Below, piece by piece: positions 50,012 to 58,523 of a stretch of DNA of 64,000 bases. The position numbers were made by a program, and so were the translations under genes. How positions within the stretch are numbered: the first letter of the stretch is position 1; each line of letters starts with the position of its first letter. The DNA lies in contig JAICQQ010000004.1 of assembly GCA_025937785.1 (NCBI GenBank), positions 62,001 through 126,000 on the forward strand. Direction: 5' to 3'. The notes beneath the pieces were generated by a model. That model was not told the origin of the DNA. It saw nothing but the letters and a program-made list of their open reading frames with translations, and did not search any database. The DNA is from Polyangiaceae bacterium. GTDB lineage: Bacteria; Myxococcota_A; Polyangia; Polyangiales; Polyangiaceae.

Positions 50012-50802
50012 GGGTCTTCTCTCCTTGAATGCGGCGGCGGGGCGCCTTGGGTGATCGCACAGTTGGGTGCCAGATAACGCGCTTCATCGATATCGACAAT
50101 GCTCGGACGCGGCCCGCAGAGCGGGCAGTCGGTCCTGCCCGTCACGGCGACGCGTCGCAAGCGGTCGAGTTTACCATCGTACGCAAAGATACTGCCTTGG
50201 CGGTCGTAGGACCCAAGCAGGCACGACAGCGCCAGGTCGGCCATCAGCGCGCCGGCGACCCCCAGCACTGGTCCCATCACGCCGGCTTCGTCGCAGTTCA
50301 GGCCCACTTCCGCGGACGGGACGTCCTCGAACAGGCAGCGGTAACAGGGCCGTCCCCCGCGGCCGACCGCGAACACCGTGGTCGTCCAGCGCACGCCCGC
50401 GCCGTGGACTACTGGGCGCCCAGTCAAAAATGCAGCGTCGGCGGTCAAGAACTTGGTGGCGAAGTTGTCCGCACCCTCGACCAACAGATCGACCGAGTTC
50501 GCCAGATCGAGGGCATTGTCCGGCAAGAACCGCGAGTGGGCGAGCTCCACCGTGAGGCCGGTGTCGAGCGCCCCAAGCTTTTGGCGGGCCAGCGTGGCCT
50601 TGTCCTTGCCGACATCTTCGGGACCGAACAATAGCTGGCGGTGGAGGTTCGACAGCGACACCTCGTCATCGTCCGCCAGCACCAGGCGCCCGATGCCCGA
50701 GCGAGCGAGGGCGAGCAGCGTCGGGCAGCCGAGCCCGCCCACGCCGATGACCAGCGCGCTCTTCCGGCTCAATGTCTGAGCGTGCTCGCGGGACTCGGAC
50801 AT
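50002..50802 (-). CDS. E1-like adenylyltransferase (ThiF/MoeB family) lacking the N-terminal Arg helix
   Basis: A 266-residue enzyme that should adenylate the carrier C-terminus. GVGGLG (20-25) is the nucleotide loop, DDDEVSLSNLHRQ holds the Asp and Arg/Gln of the active site, and Cys153-x-x-Cys156 plus Cys226-x-x-Cys229 form the zinc site. Normal relatives begin with RYSRQ, whose Arg reaches into the active site of the partner subunit. Here only about 15 residues precede the first strand, and an in-frame stop codon shortly upstream prevents any longer protein. ATG at 50802 has AGGGAG with about 8-base spacing; GTG at 50811 overlaps the cysK stop. Confidence 0.88.
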   Translation of the reverse strand: MSESREHAQTLSRKSALVIGVGGLGCPTLLALARSGIGRLVLADDDEVSLSNLHRQLLFGPEDVGKDKATLARQKLGALDTGLTVELAHSRFLPDNALDLANSVDLLVEGADNFATKFLTADAAFLTGRPVVHGAGVRWTTTVFAVGRGGRPCYRCLFEDVPSAEVGLNCDEAGVMGPVLGVAGALMADLALSCLLGSYDRQGSIFAYDGKLDRLRRVAVTGRTDCPLCGPRPSIVDIDEARYLAPNCAITQGAPPPHSRREDPWR

Positions 50803-50807
50803 CTGCG

Positions 50808-51788
50808 TCACTCCCTAAAATACTCATCCAAACTGAAATAACGCTCGCCGGTGTCGCACAACACCGTCACGACGTTCGCACCGGGTCCGAGCTCGCGGGC
50901 CACGTCCAACGCGATCGCGACGTTGGCGCCAGCGCTGATCCCGGTGAGTAGCCCCTCGCGCGTCGCGAGCGCGCGCTTGGTGCGATAGGCGCGATCGTCG
51001 GTCACCGTGCGCACCTCGTGAGGCACCTCCCGATCGTAGTTGCCCGGCACGAAGCCGGCGGCGATGCCCTGGATCTTCGAGGGGCCACGTTCACCGCGGG
51101 AAATCGTGGCGCACGACTCGGGCTCGACGGCGATCACGCGGCAGCGCGGGTACACCTCGCGCAGGCGCTGGCCGACCCCGCTCACCGTGCCGCCGGTGCC
51201 CACCGCGGCCACGAAGGCGTCGATCGAAAGTCCGCTCATCGCTTTCAGGATTTCTTCGCTGGTGGCCGCGTAATGCACGCTCGGGTTCGCATGGTTCTCG
51301 AACTGTTGCGGCATGAAGGCCTTGGGGGTCTCTGCCACCAATTGCTTCGCCCGCTCGATCGCGCCCTCCATCTGGTCGGCTTCGGGCGTGAGCACCAGCT
51401 CGGCACCGAACGATTCGAGCAGCTGGCGCCGCTCGAGGCTCATGCTTTCGGGCATCGTGAGCACACAGCGGTAGCCACGTTGCGCGCATACGAGCGCGAG
51501 CCCGATCCCAGTGTTGCCGCTGGTCGGTTCGATCACGACGCCCCCCGGGCCAAGTGTGCCGGCCCGCTCGGCAGCCTCGATCATGGCCAGGCAAATCCGA
51601 TCCTTCACCGACCCACCCGGGTTCAGCGCTTCGAGCTTGCCGAAGACGCGCCCGCGCGGCAGCTCGGTCTCGAGCTGCCGCACCTCGACCAGCGGGGTAT
51701 CGTGAATCAGCTCGAGGACGTGTTGGTAGACGAGCGGATGCGTCGGCGCTGGGCGCCCGTCCGCTGGCGAGTGGGTCTCAGATGACAT
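50808..51788 (-). CDS. cysK: Cysteine synthase A-like O-acetylserine sulfhydrylase
   Basis: PLP enzyme (326 residues) that makes cysteine from O-acetylserine and sulfide. Lys62 in NPGGSVKDR binds PLP; TSGNTGIGLA, GTGGTVSGVG and LTGISAGANVAIAL follow in the usual order, and LCDTGERYFS is near the end. The first 20 residues are an extra Ser/Pro-rich extension. It starts at ATG 51788, overlapping the regulator gene by 11 bases, and its stop overlaps the possible GTG start of the E1 gene. Presence of both this and a CysM-type enzyme gives two routes to cysteine in one operon. Confidence 0.9.
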   Translation of the reverse strand: MSSETHSPADGRPAPTHPLVYQHVLELIHDTPLVEVRQLETELPRGRVFGKLEALNPGGSVKDRICLAMIEAAERAGTLGPGGVVIEPTSGNTGIGLALVCAQRGYRCVLTMPESMSLERRQLLESFGAELVLTPEADQMEGAIERAKQLVAETPKAFMPQQFENHANPSVHYAATSEEILKAMSGLSIDAFVAAVGTGGTVSGVGQRLREVYPRCRVIAVEPESCATISRGERGPSKIQGIAAGFVPGNYDREVPHEVRTVTDDRAYRTKRALATREGLLTGISAGANVAIALDVARELGPGANVVTVLCDTGERYFSLDEYFRE

Positions 51789-52251
51789 AAACGTAGGGCT
51801 GCGAGCCGGGGCGCTTCAGCCCAAGGCTGTCGGCCTTAGCGCAGATATCCTGGATACTGACCGCGTCAAAGCAACTTTCGACTTTGCTCGAAAGGTCTTT
51901 GAACACAGCTTCTGTGACGAGCTTGGAATCGTCGGTCAGAGCGCGCCGGCCCCCGCCCACGCGTTCGCCGAGCACGATAGGGCCTTCCAGCGCACGCACG
52001 ACGTCACCCAGGGTGATGCGCTCGGCGGGCACCGAAAGGCTGTAACCACCCTGTGGGCCCCGCTTCGAACCGACGATCCCCGCTCGCTTGAGATCTTGGA
52101 AGATTTGCTCCAGAAAGCGCGGAGGAATGCTCTGGCGCTCGGCAATGTCGCGAACCTGAGTCGGGCGGCCGGAGTTGAAAAACGCGATATCGAAGAGCGC
52201 TCGGACGGCGTAGCGCCCCTTGTTGGAGAGCTTCACGCTGGGCTTATGCAT
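51778..52251 (-). CDS. Rrf2-family transcriptional regulator (CymR/IscR-like)
   Basis: A 157-residue winged-helix regulator heading the cysteine operon. KLSNKGRYAVRALFDIAF, PPRFLEQIFQDLKRAGIV and GPQGGYSL are the Rrf2 landmarks. The three closely spaced Cys that bind a cluster in IscR are absent (only Cys around 128 and 137), so it is more like CymR, which senses cysteine availability through partners. It overlaps cysK. ATG at 52251 is listed; GTG at 52236 gives the V/MKLS start usual for the family, and the promoter position below favours it. Autoregulation is likely. Confidence 0.85.
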   Translation of the reverse strand: MHKPSVKLSNKGRYAVRALFDIAFFNSGRPTQVRDIAERQSIPPRFLEQIFQDLKRAGIVGSKRGPQGGYSLSVPAERITLGDVVRALEGPIVLGERVGGGRRALTDDSKLVTEAVFKDLSSKVESCFDAVSIQDICAKADSLGLKRPGSQPYVYVI

Positions 52252-52271
52252 TCTTACATCGGTTTTGTCAA
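52243..52271 (-). promoter_or_regulatory. Sigma70-like promoter of the cysteine operon
   Basis: TTGACA (52271-52266), a perfect -35 match, and CATAAG (52248-52243), four of six for -10, are 17 bases apart on the minus strand. Transcription would start near 52236, exactly at the alternative GTG start, so the regulator may be read from a leaderless message. If translation starts at 52251 instead, the promoter must lie elsewhere. Confidence 0.45.
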
Positions 52272-52388
52272 GAACCCGCGTAGCCCAGAGAATCCGCAGG
52301 AATGCTGCGGCTGTGGAACGAAAAAGGGTGTGCCAGCAACCGGCGCGCGCTCGAACTTGCTACGCTTCGGGGTTATAGGTCCACCGCT

Positions 52389-52658
52389 ATGAATTCGATG
52401 ACCCGGGAATGCCTGAGTGTGCTGCTCTTCAGCCTGCTCGCTGGTTGCGAAAAGGACACGATCGTCGCGGAAAAGCCCGCAGAGGCTACCGCCAAGACCA
52501 GCGCGGCCGCAGCCGAAGGGTCCGCGAAGGCGGCGCCAGGACCTAGCGCCGCGAGCAGCGTCGGCGCCAGTGAGGTCACGCCAGACGCCTCCGGCAAGGC
52601 CGAGGGAGTCGAGAAAAAGTGCGCGCCGGGCGGCTGTGCGCCGGGCAAATGCGGCTAG
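52389..52658 (+). CDS. Small lipoprotein with Cys-rich C-terminal tail
   Basis: An 89-residue lipoprotein: signal peptide with lipobox LLAGC (Cys near 20), an Ala/Ser/Lys-rich unstructured middle, and a tail with three Cys, KKCAPGGCAPGKCG. The evenly spaced Cys-Gly pattern recalls copper-binding peptides, but this is inference. It starts at ATG 52389, about 140 bases from the divergent Rrf2 gene and converges with the acyl-CoA synthetase gene (4 bases between stops). Confidence 0.6.
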   Translation: MNSMTRECLSVLLFSLLAGCEKDTIVAEKPAEATAKTSAAAAEGSAKAAPGPSAASSVGASEVTPDASGKAEGVEKKCAPGGCAPGKCG

Positions 52659-52662
52659 CGCC

Positions 52663-54423
52663 TCACTTCGAGTACAACGCTTCGAGCGCGGACTCGTACT
52701 TGGCGAGCACGTGCCGGCGCTTGAGCTTCAGGCTCGGGGTAAGCATGCCGTTTTCCTGCGTGAAGTCATCGGCGATCAGCACGAACTTACTGGGCCGCTC
52801 GTAGTTTCTGAAATCGGCCCCGTAGTGGGCGAGCTCATCCTTGATCAAGGTGCGCACGACCTCGCTATCGGTCGGATCGCCCAACGTCGTTCCAGTGCTC
52901 GCGGCCCAGTCCTTCAAGGCGTCGACGTCGAGCACCACCAGCGCCACGTTGTAGGGCTTGTTCGCGCCGTAAAGCATGACGTTCAGAATGTAACGGGAGA
53001 GCTTCAGCTGCTCTTCGAGCACCGACGGAGCCACGTACTTGCCGGTCTCGAGCTTGTACTGCTCCTTGATGCGACCCGTGATGTACAAATAGCCCTCGTC
53101 GTCGAGGTACCCGAGATCGCCGGTTCGGAAGCCGCCATCGGGCAGCAGCACCGCCGCCGTCTCCTCGGGTTTGTTGTAGTAGCCCTGCATCACGTTGGGG
53201 CCGCTGATGATGATCTCGCCGATCTTGTCCTCGCCGGTGACTTCTTTGTCGATGCGAAGCGAGACGCCGGGCAGGGCTTTGCCCACGCTGCCGATCTTGC
53301 GATTGTGCGGATAGTTGGTGCTGGCGACGGGGCTGGTCTCGGTGAGGCCGTAGCCTTCGAACACGTCGATGCCGAGCGCGTCGATGAACTGCGCCACTTC
53401 GGTCGAGAGCGCGGCGCTGCCGCTGACGACGAAGCGTAAGCGACCGCCGAAACGCGCGCGGACCTTCTTGAAGATGAGCTTGTTGGCCAGGTTGAGGCTG
53501 ACGCCCTGGAGCCAGCTCACGGGTTTGCCCTGACTCTTCGCGGTCGCGGCCTCGATCGCCGACGTGAACAGCTTACGAATCAGCGCCGGCCGCGAGTCCA
53601 TCTGCTTGTTCACGCGGTCGTAGATACGATTGAAGATGCGTGGAACGGCTACCAACACCGTGGGCTTCACCACAGCGAGGTTGTCGACCAGGTTCGGCAC
53701 CTCGTCGTTGATCGCCATCGAACAGCCGACGCTGATGAAGGTGTAGAGCTCGGCGGTCTGTCCGTACGAATGAGCCCAGGGCAAGAAGCAGAGCGCGCGA
53801 TCGGTCTGATCGAACTCGAAGCGGCTGCCGGACGCGATCACGTTCGTGCAGAAGTTCGAGTGCGAGAGCATCACCCCCTTGGGGCTGCCCGTCGTCCCCG
53901 AGGTATACACGAGTCCAGCAATGTCTTTTCCGGTGACGGGGTGCAACTCGGCGTTGCCCTCCGTTGCGAGTAGCGCCCGGAACGATGCCTCGTCGGCTTC
54001 GGGCAAGTCGAGACCGATCACGCGTGCCGCGTGACCCACTCGCGCCACGATGGCCTGCATCTCCGTGTGCGCCCCGCCGCTCGCGAGCACCAGCTTCGGG
54101 TTGCAGTCGCCCAGGATGTATTCCCATTCCTTGGGCGGCTGCGCGGGATACATCGGCACGAACTGCGCGCCGATGCCGTAGCTGGCAAACGCGGCCGCCG
54201 CCCATTCCACCCGATTGTCGGCAACGATCGCGACGCGGTCATTGTAACCGATCCCGAGCGCCCGGAACCCCGCGCGGCAGCGGGCGACCATTTGCGCGAA
54301 ATCGCCGTAGCTCAGCCAAGTCCAGCTGCCGTCGGGCTGTTTGGTCCCGAACAGATCATTGTCCTTGAATTTCCCGGCACTCTGCTCCAGAAGTTGCGAA
54401 AGTGTCTCAAAACTCTGCGCCAT
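52663..54423 (-). CDS. Long-chain fatty acid--CoA ligase (FadD15-like AMP-binding enzyme)
   Basis: A 586-residue acyl-CoA synthetase. AMP-binding motif YTSGTTGSPKGVMLSH, linker motif GYGLTETSPV, and the hinge/C-terminal motifs TGDLGYLDDEGYLYITGRIK and YKLETGKYVAPS are those of long-chain ligases of the FadD15/ACSL type. It traps fatty acids as CoA esters for degradation or lipid synthesis at the inner face of the membrane. ATG at 54423 is chosen; the upstream in-frame ATG adds an Arg-rich segment overlapping the miaB promoter. Divergent from miaB, 98 bases apart. Confidence 0.92.
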   Translation of the reverse strand: MAQSFETLSQLLEQSAGKFKDNDLFGTKQPDGSWTWLSYGDFAQMVARCRAGFRALGIGYNDRVAIVADNRVEWAAAAFASYGIGAQFVPMYPAQPPKEWEYILGDCNPKLVLASGGAHTEMQAIVARVGHAARVIGLDLPEADEASFRALLATEGNAELHPVTGKDIAGLVYTSGTTGSPKGVMLSHSNFCTNVIASGSRFEFDQTDRALCFLPWAHSYGQTAELYTFISVGCSMAINDEVPNLVDNLAVVKPTVLVAVPRIFNRIYDRVNKQMDSRPALIRKLFTSAIEAATAKSQGKPVSWLQGVSLNLANKLIFKKVRARFGGRLRFVVSGSAALSTEVAQFIDALGIDVFEGYGLTETSPVASTNYPHNRKIGSVGKALPGVSLRIDKEVTGEDKIGEIIISGPNVMQGYYNKPEETAAVLLPDGGFRTGDLGYLDDEGYLYITGRIKEQYKLETGKYVAPSVLEEQLKLSRYILNVMLYGANKPYNVALVVLDVDALKDWAASTGTTLGDPTDSEVVRTLIKDELAHYGADFRNYERPSKFVLIADDFTQENGMLTPSLKLKRRHVLAKYESALEALYSK

Positions 54424-54521
54424 GCATTCCCGTCTCGCGTGGGTGGTTCGGCCCCCTGGCAGGGCCGGGCGCACGATAGGGTGTCGGACACGGCTGGTCA
54501 ATCTTTGCCGCACGGAATTGC

Positions 54522-56027
54522 ATGCAACACTTCGCGATCGTCACCTTTGGCTGCCAAATGAATCAGCACGATTCGGACCGCATCGCCGAGGTGTTGCGCG
54601 GCGCCGGGTTATCACAGGTGCCCGAGCCCGAGGCGGCAGATTTCGTGCTGCTCAACACCTGCAGCGTGCGCGAAAAAGCCGAGCAGAAGCTGCGCAGCGA
54701 AGTGGGGCGCCTAGGCGTGCTCAAGCGTGAGCGGCCGGGTCTCGTGATCGGGGTCGCAGGCTGCGTCGCGCAGCAAGAGGGCGAGCGGCTCTTGAAAAAA
54801 CTGCCTCAGATCGACCTCATGATCGGTCCCGACAACATCCCGGAGCTCCCGGCGTTGCTAGCGGATTGCGAGGCAGGCGGCCCGCCGCGCGTGCGCGCCG
54901 AGTTCGACCTGGCCGCCCCCAGCTTCCTGGCGCACAACCTGGCGCAAGGGCCCGCGCTCGGTTCCCCGAGCAGCGCGGGCCGCTCCACGAGCGCGTTCGT
55001 CACCGTGATGAAAGGGTGCAACGAGCGTTGTTCGTTCTGCATCGTCCCCTACACACGCGGGCCCGAGCGTTACCGTCCCGCGCGTGAAATCTTGGAAGAG
55101 ATCGCGCAGCTGACCCAGGTGGGCGTGCGCGAAGTGACGCTGCTCGGGCAAACCGTCAACAGCTACACCGACCCGAGCGCGTCGTTCGCGCCTGCGGCTG
55201 GTGAGCGAGCGAGTGACTGGCAACACACGGCGCACGAGCGAGCGCGGGCCGACGAGAGCGAGTTTCCCGAGCTCTTGCACGCCATCGCCCGGCGCGCCCC
55301 CAAGCTCGCGAGGCTGCGTTACACGAGTCCGCATCCCCACCACCTGACGCGATCCTTGATCAGAGCGCACCGCGAGCTCGACGTGCTCAGCCGGCACGTG
55401 CACATGCCCGTTCAGTCCGGAAGCGATCGCATCCTCAAGCGCATGATCCGCCGCTATACCGTGGCCGAGTACCTCGAGCGTGTCACGGCGCTCCAGGGCG
55501 CGGTGCCTGGGCTCACGCTGTCGACGGACATCATCGTGGGTTTCCCGGGCGAAACCAGGAGCGACTTCGAACAAACGCTCGATCTCGTCGCGCGCGCGGG
55601 GTTCGTCGGCGTGTTCGCCTTCAAGTACTCCGAACGGCCCTTCACGCCGGCGCTGAAGCTCGGCGACGACGTGCCCGAAAGTGAAAAGAGCGCGCGGCTC
55701 GCGGAGCTCTTCGAGGTCTCCAACGCGATCCGCCAGCGCTACCTGAGCTCGCTCGAAGGCAGCGAGCTCAGCGTGTTGGTCGAAGGCCGCGGCAAGGGAG
55801 GGCAGTGGGGTGGCCGCAGCGAGCGCAACGAGATCGTCCACTTCTCGTCACCGCATGAGCTTGCGGGGCGCCTGGTCCAAGTGCGGATCGTGCGCGCCAA
55901 CAAGAACTCGTTGCTCGGCGAACTGGCGGAGACCGTCGACGCGCTCGCGCCGGCCGAATTCGCGGCAAGCGTCGCCGAACCCATGGCAGCCAAGCCCCTG
56001 CGGCGGTTGCCGCTGTCACCCGTATGA
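54522..56027 (+). CDS. miaB: tRNA-2-methylthio-N6-dimethylallyladenosine synthase
   Basis: Radical-SAM methylthiotransferase acting on A37 of tRNAs. UPF0004 domain with Cys11, Cys47 and Cys81 for the auxiliary 4Fe-4S cluster; radical-SAM Cys166, Cys170 and Cys173 in GCNERCSFC; C-terminal TRAM domain. Total 501 residues, longer than the usual 440-470 because of an Asp/Glu/Ser-rich insertion around 220-245 after the NSYTDP motif. Its stop overlaps the start of the carbonic-anhydrase-like gene (ATGA). Assignment to miaB rather than mtaB/rimO is based on CNERCSFCIVPYTRG and QNVNSY-like GQTVNSY. Confidence 0.92.
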   Translation: MQHFAIVTFGCQMNQHDSDRIAEVLRGAGLSQVPEPEAADFVLLNTCSVREKAEQKLRSEVGRLGVLKRERPGLVIGVAGCVAQQEGERLLKKLPQIDLMIGPDNIPELPALLADCEAGGPPRVRAEFDLAAPSFLAHNLAQGPALGSPSSAGRSTSAFVTVMKGCNERCSFCIVPYTRGPERYRPAREILEEIAQLTQVGVREVTLLGQTVNSYTDPSASFAPAAGERASDWQHTAHERARADESEFPELLHAIARRAPKLARLRYTSPHPHHLTRSLIRAHRELDVLSRHVHMPVQSGSDRILKRMIRRYTVAEYLERVTALQGAVPGLTLSTDIIVGFPGETRSDFEQTLDLVARAGFVGVFAFKYSERPFTPALKLGDDVPESEKSARLAELFEVSNAIRQRYLSSLEGSELSVLVEGRGKGGQWGGRSERNEIVHFSSPHELAGRLVQVRIVRANKNSLLGELAETVDALAPAEFAASVAEPMAAKPLRRLPLSPV

Positions 56028-56551
56028 GTCAGCTCGTCGATTTCCAGGGCTATCGTCCCCGCGTAGGGGCGCGCGTGTTCATCGCCGACAGCGCCCGAGT
56101 GATCGGCAACGTGGAGCTGGGCGACGACGTGAACCTCTGGTTCGGCAGCGTACTCCGGGGCGACGTCGGCAAGATCACGGTGGGCGCCCGCTCGAACGTC
56201 CAGGACCTCGCGTGTTTGCACATGACGCGCGAAGTTTCGAACGTCGTCGTGGGCGCGGATGTCACCATCGGGCACGGTGCCATCGTACACGGCGCGATCA
56301 TCGGCGACGGCTGCCTGGTAGGCATGGGCAGCATCTTGCTCGACAACGTCGAGCTCGGCGCAGAATGCATCGTCGGAGCCGGCGCCATGCTCACGGCCAA
56401 CCAGCGGTTTTCGCCCCGAAGTCTGGTCCTCGGCAACCCCGGCCGTGTCGTGCGCGAGCTCTCCGAAAAAGAGTACCAATCCGGGCGGCTCGGCGCCGCG
56501 AGCTACCTCGAGCTCGTCGAACGCTACGGAGCGCCCAGCGGGGCGGCCTGA
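56024..56551 (+). CDS. Gamma-class carbonic anhydrase-like hexapeptide protein
   Basis: A 175-residue left-handed beta-helix protein of the gamma-carbonic anhydrase/YrdA/PaaY family. The three zinc-ligand His are present: His66 in ACLHM, His84 and His89 in GHGAIVHG. The Glu residues needed for high activity in the archaeal prototype are not evident, as in most bacterial YrdA-like proteins, so CO2 hydration is unproven. It is translationally coupled to miaB. Convergent with thiS, whose 3' end lies 3 bases away. Confidence 0.85.
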   Translation: MSQLVDFQGYRPRVGARVFIADSARVIGNVELGDDVNLWFGSVLRGDVGKITVGARSNVQDLACLHMTREVSNVVVGADVTIGHGAIVHGAIIGDGCLVGMGSILLDNVELGAECIVGAGAMLTANQRFSPRSLVLGNPGRVVRELSEKEYQSGRLGAASYLELVERYGAPSGAA

Positions 56552-56554
56552 GAT

Positions 56555-56755
56555 TCAGCCGCCGCCCACGAAATGAAGGATTTCGACCACGTCGTTGGCT
56601 GCCAGCGCGGTCGAGTCGTGCCGCGCCCGAGGCACCACCTCGCGGTTGAGCTCCACCGCCACGGGGCCCTCGACGAGCCCCAAATGCTCGATCAAGGCGC
56701 GTACCGTCAATTCGTCGGGGACGTCGCGGGTTTCACCGTTCACTGTAAGACGCAT
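56555..56755 (-). CDS. thiS: Sulfur-carrier protein ThiS
   Basis: A 66-residue ubiquitin-fold sulfur carrier for the thiazole half of thiamine. It starts MRLTVNGE and ends HFVGGG with the required C-terminal diglycine. The core [12 protein letters not shown] is typical of ThiS. No other thiamine gene is in the window. It is distinct from the carrier at 49736-50011, which has the Gly-Gly-Arg end. ATG at 56755; the in-frame open region upstream is antisense to the VanW gene and not coding. Confidence 0.88.
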   Translation of the reverse strand: MRLTVNGETRDVPDELTVRALIEHLGLVEGPVAVELNREVVPRARHDSTALAANDVVEILHFVGGG

Positions 56756-56998
56756 GACTCGGCAAACGTAGACCACCCCACCAGCGCCTTCAAGCTGGGC
56801 CGGGCGCTGCGCGCGGAAACGCCTGCGCAGAGTGGCTGCGTCAACACGCCCCCGTGGCTCGGCCGCCACTGGAATTTCCCCGGTTGCTGCGGAAGCCGAG
56901 GCGCCACAACGGCGTTGACCGAATGAACGGAGAGCAGGCAAACTGGTTCGGCAACTTTGCAACCCGGGCCCAGTCGCTTGTAGGATCGGAGCGCCCTC

Positions 56999-58429
56999 AT
57001 GAAGTGGTTCGGTTGGACACTGACCGTGGTCTCGGCGATGGCCGGCAGCGCCGCCCTGAGCGCGCTCGTCGCGTTTCAGTACTTCGTCGGGGATCGTTCG
57101 GCCTTTCCGGGCACGGTCGTCCTCGACCATCGCTACGATCCCGAGCAGCACTCGCTGCCGGGCCACTGGCTCGAGCTCCGGCGGCGCCAGCTCGAAAAGC
57201 AGCCGATCTACTTGCGCACGCCCGACGACACCTACGAGTACACCTTCGCGGATCTGGGCGTCGAGCTCGACGCCGCAGAAATGCTGAGCGCGTTCGAGCA
57301 AACGGCCCGCAGCGGGAGTCCCTTCGGCAGGCTGGAACGAGCGCTGCGTGCCCGGCGCGGCACGCTGAGCGTGGACGCACGCTTCAGCTTCGACCGTGAG
57401 CGCGCGCGGGCTCTGCTGAAGCGGCTGGCCCCCAGCGTGCACCGCCCGGCGATCAACGCGGAGCTGGACTTCAGGAATCATCGCCGAGTGGAAAGTCAGT
57501 CGGGGCGCACCCTCGATCTGGAAGCCACGCTCCGGGCGATCGAGCAGGCGTCTCTCGTCGACGTGCCCGTGGTGGAGCTTGCGCTGCTCGAAATCGCGCC
57601 GACCGTCACCACCGACATGCTCGCTGACATCGACGTCTCCAAGGTGCTCGCGAGCTTCGAGACGAGCTTTCGCAACAAGGCCGGCAATCGCGGGGTCAAC
57701 ATCCGCAGGGCCGCGGAGTACCTCGACGGCACCATCGTGGCGCCGGGCGCCGAGCTCAGTTTCAACCAAGTCGTAGGCCCCCGCGAAGAAAGCCGGGGCT
57801 TCGTGTGGGCCCCGGTCATCGTCAACGACGAGATGGAGCCCGGGGTAGGGGGCGGCGTCTGTCAGGTCGCCACCACGCTCCACGCTGCAGCGGTCTACGG
57901 CATGCTGGAGGTCGAGCAGCGCCGCAGTCATAGCCGCCCGAGCGGGTACGCACCGCTGGGGCTCGACGCGACGGTCATCTACGGCAAAGTCGATCTGAAG
58001 ATCAAAAACCCGTACGACACGGCGCTGATCGTGCACGCCTACCTGCCGACCCGCACCACGTTGCGCGTCGAGCTGCTCGGTCGCGACCCCCCCGGCCTCG
58101 TGGAACACGTCTACGCGGTGACCGAGAAGCACGACTTCACGCGCCGGGTCGCCGCCAAATCGTTCCTGGCCCCTGGCGCCCAGGAGCGCAAGCAGAAGGG
58201 GACGCCTGGCTACGACGTGGTGAGCGTCGTGCGCGTGCGCTACCCGGACGGCACCGAAAAGCGCCGCAGCTATCGCAGCAAGTACTATCCGGTGCCCGAG
58301 GTGTACTGGGTCAGCGAAGGCTCCGATCTCAGTGAGCTGCCTGAACTGCCCGAGGGCGCCACGCACACCGAACACGCGGACGAGCCCTCCGCCGACACCG
58401 AGACCGCGGACAGCCCTTTCTTCGGTTGA
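56999..58429 (+). CDS. VanW-family protein with peptidoglycan-binding-like domain
   Basis: A 476-residue envelope protein. An N-terminal anchor helix (about 5-27) is followed by a PG_binding_4-like domain (about 60-200) and the VanW domain (about 225-365): [57 protein letters not shown] and [14 protein letters not shown]5-like beta segment follows, and the tail is acidic (Glu/Asp/Thr). VanW is accessory in vancomycin clusters but most homologues are chromosomal and of unknown function; no resistance is implied. ATG at 56999 with GGAG upstream. The next gene is an L,D-transpeptidase. Confidence 0.85.
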   Translation: MKWFGWTLTVVSAMAGSAALSALVAFQYFVGDRSAFPGTVVLDHRYDPEQHSLPGHWLELRRRQLEKQPIYLRTPDDTYEYTFADLGVELDAAEMLSAFEQTARSGSPFGRLERALRARRGTLSVDARFSFDRERARALLKRLAPSVHRPAINAELDFRNHRRVESQSGRTLDLEATLRAIEQASLVDVPVVELALLEIAPTVTTDMLADIDVSKVLASFETSFRNKAGNRGVNIRRAAEYLDGTIVAPGAELSFNQVVGPREESRGFVWAPVIVNDEMEPGVGGGVCQVATTLHAAAVYGMLEVEQRRSHSRPSGYAPLGLDATVIYGKVDLKIKNPYDTALIVHAYLPTRTTLRVELLGRDPPGLVEHVYAVTEKHDFTRRVAAKSFLAPGAQERKQKGTPGYDVVSVVRVRYPDGTEKRRSYRSKYYPVPEVYWVSEGSDLSELPELPEGATHTEHADEPSADTETADSPFFG

Positions 58430-58469
58430 CGCCATGCCCATGCCGCGTGCCCGTGCCGGTCGACCGCCG

Positions 58470-58486
58470 GCGCTCGGGCGCTTTTT
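58470..58486 (+). terminator. Rho-independent terminator after the VanW gene
   Basis: GCGC-TCGG-GCGC followed by a TTTTT run, 41 bases after the VanW stop and 38 bases before the transpeptidase start. The stem is short, so termination may be partial. Confidence 0.45.
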
Positions 58487-58523
58487 GGGTTGATTTGCCG
58501 GCTCAGCGCGTTAAACCGCCGTC

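Noticed and set aside
56756-58441. Long minus-strand open frame continuing upstream of thiS
   Set aside because: It is antisense to the VanW gene; the real thiS start is at 56755, where similarity begins.
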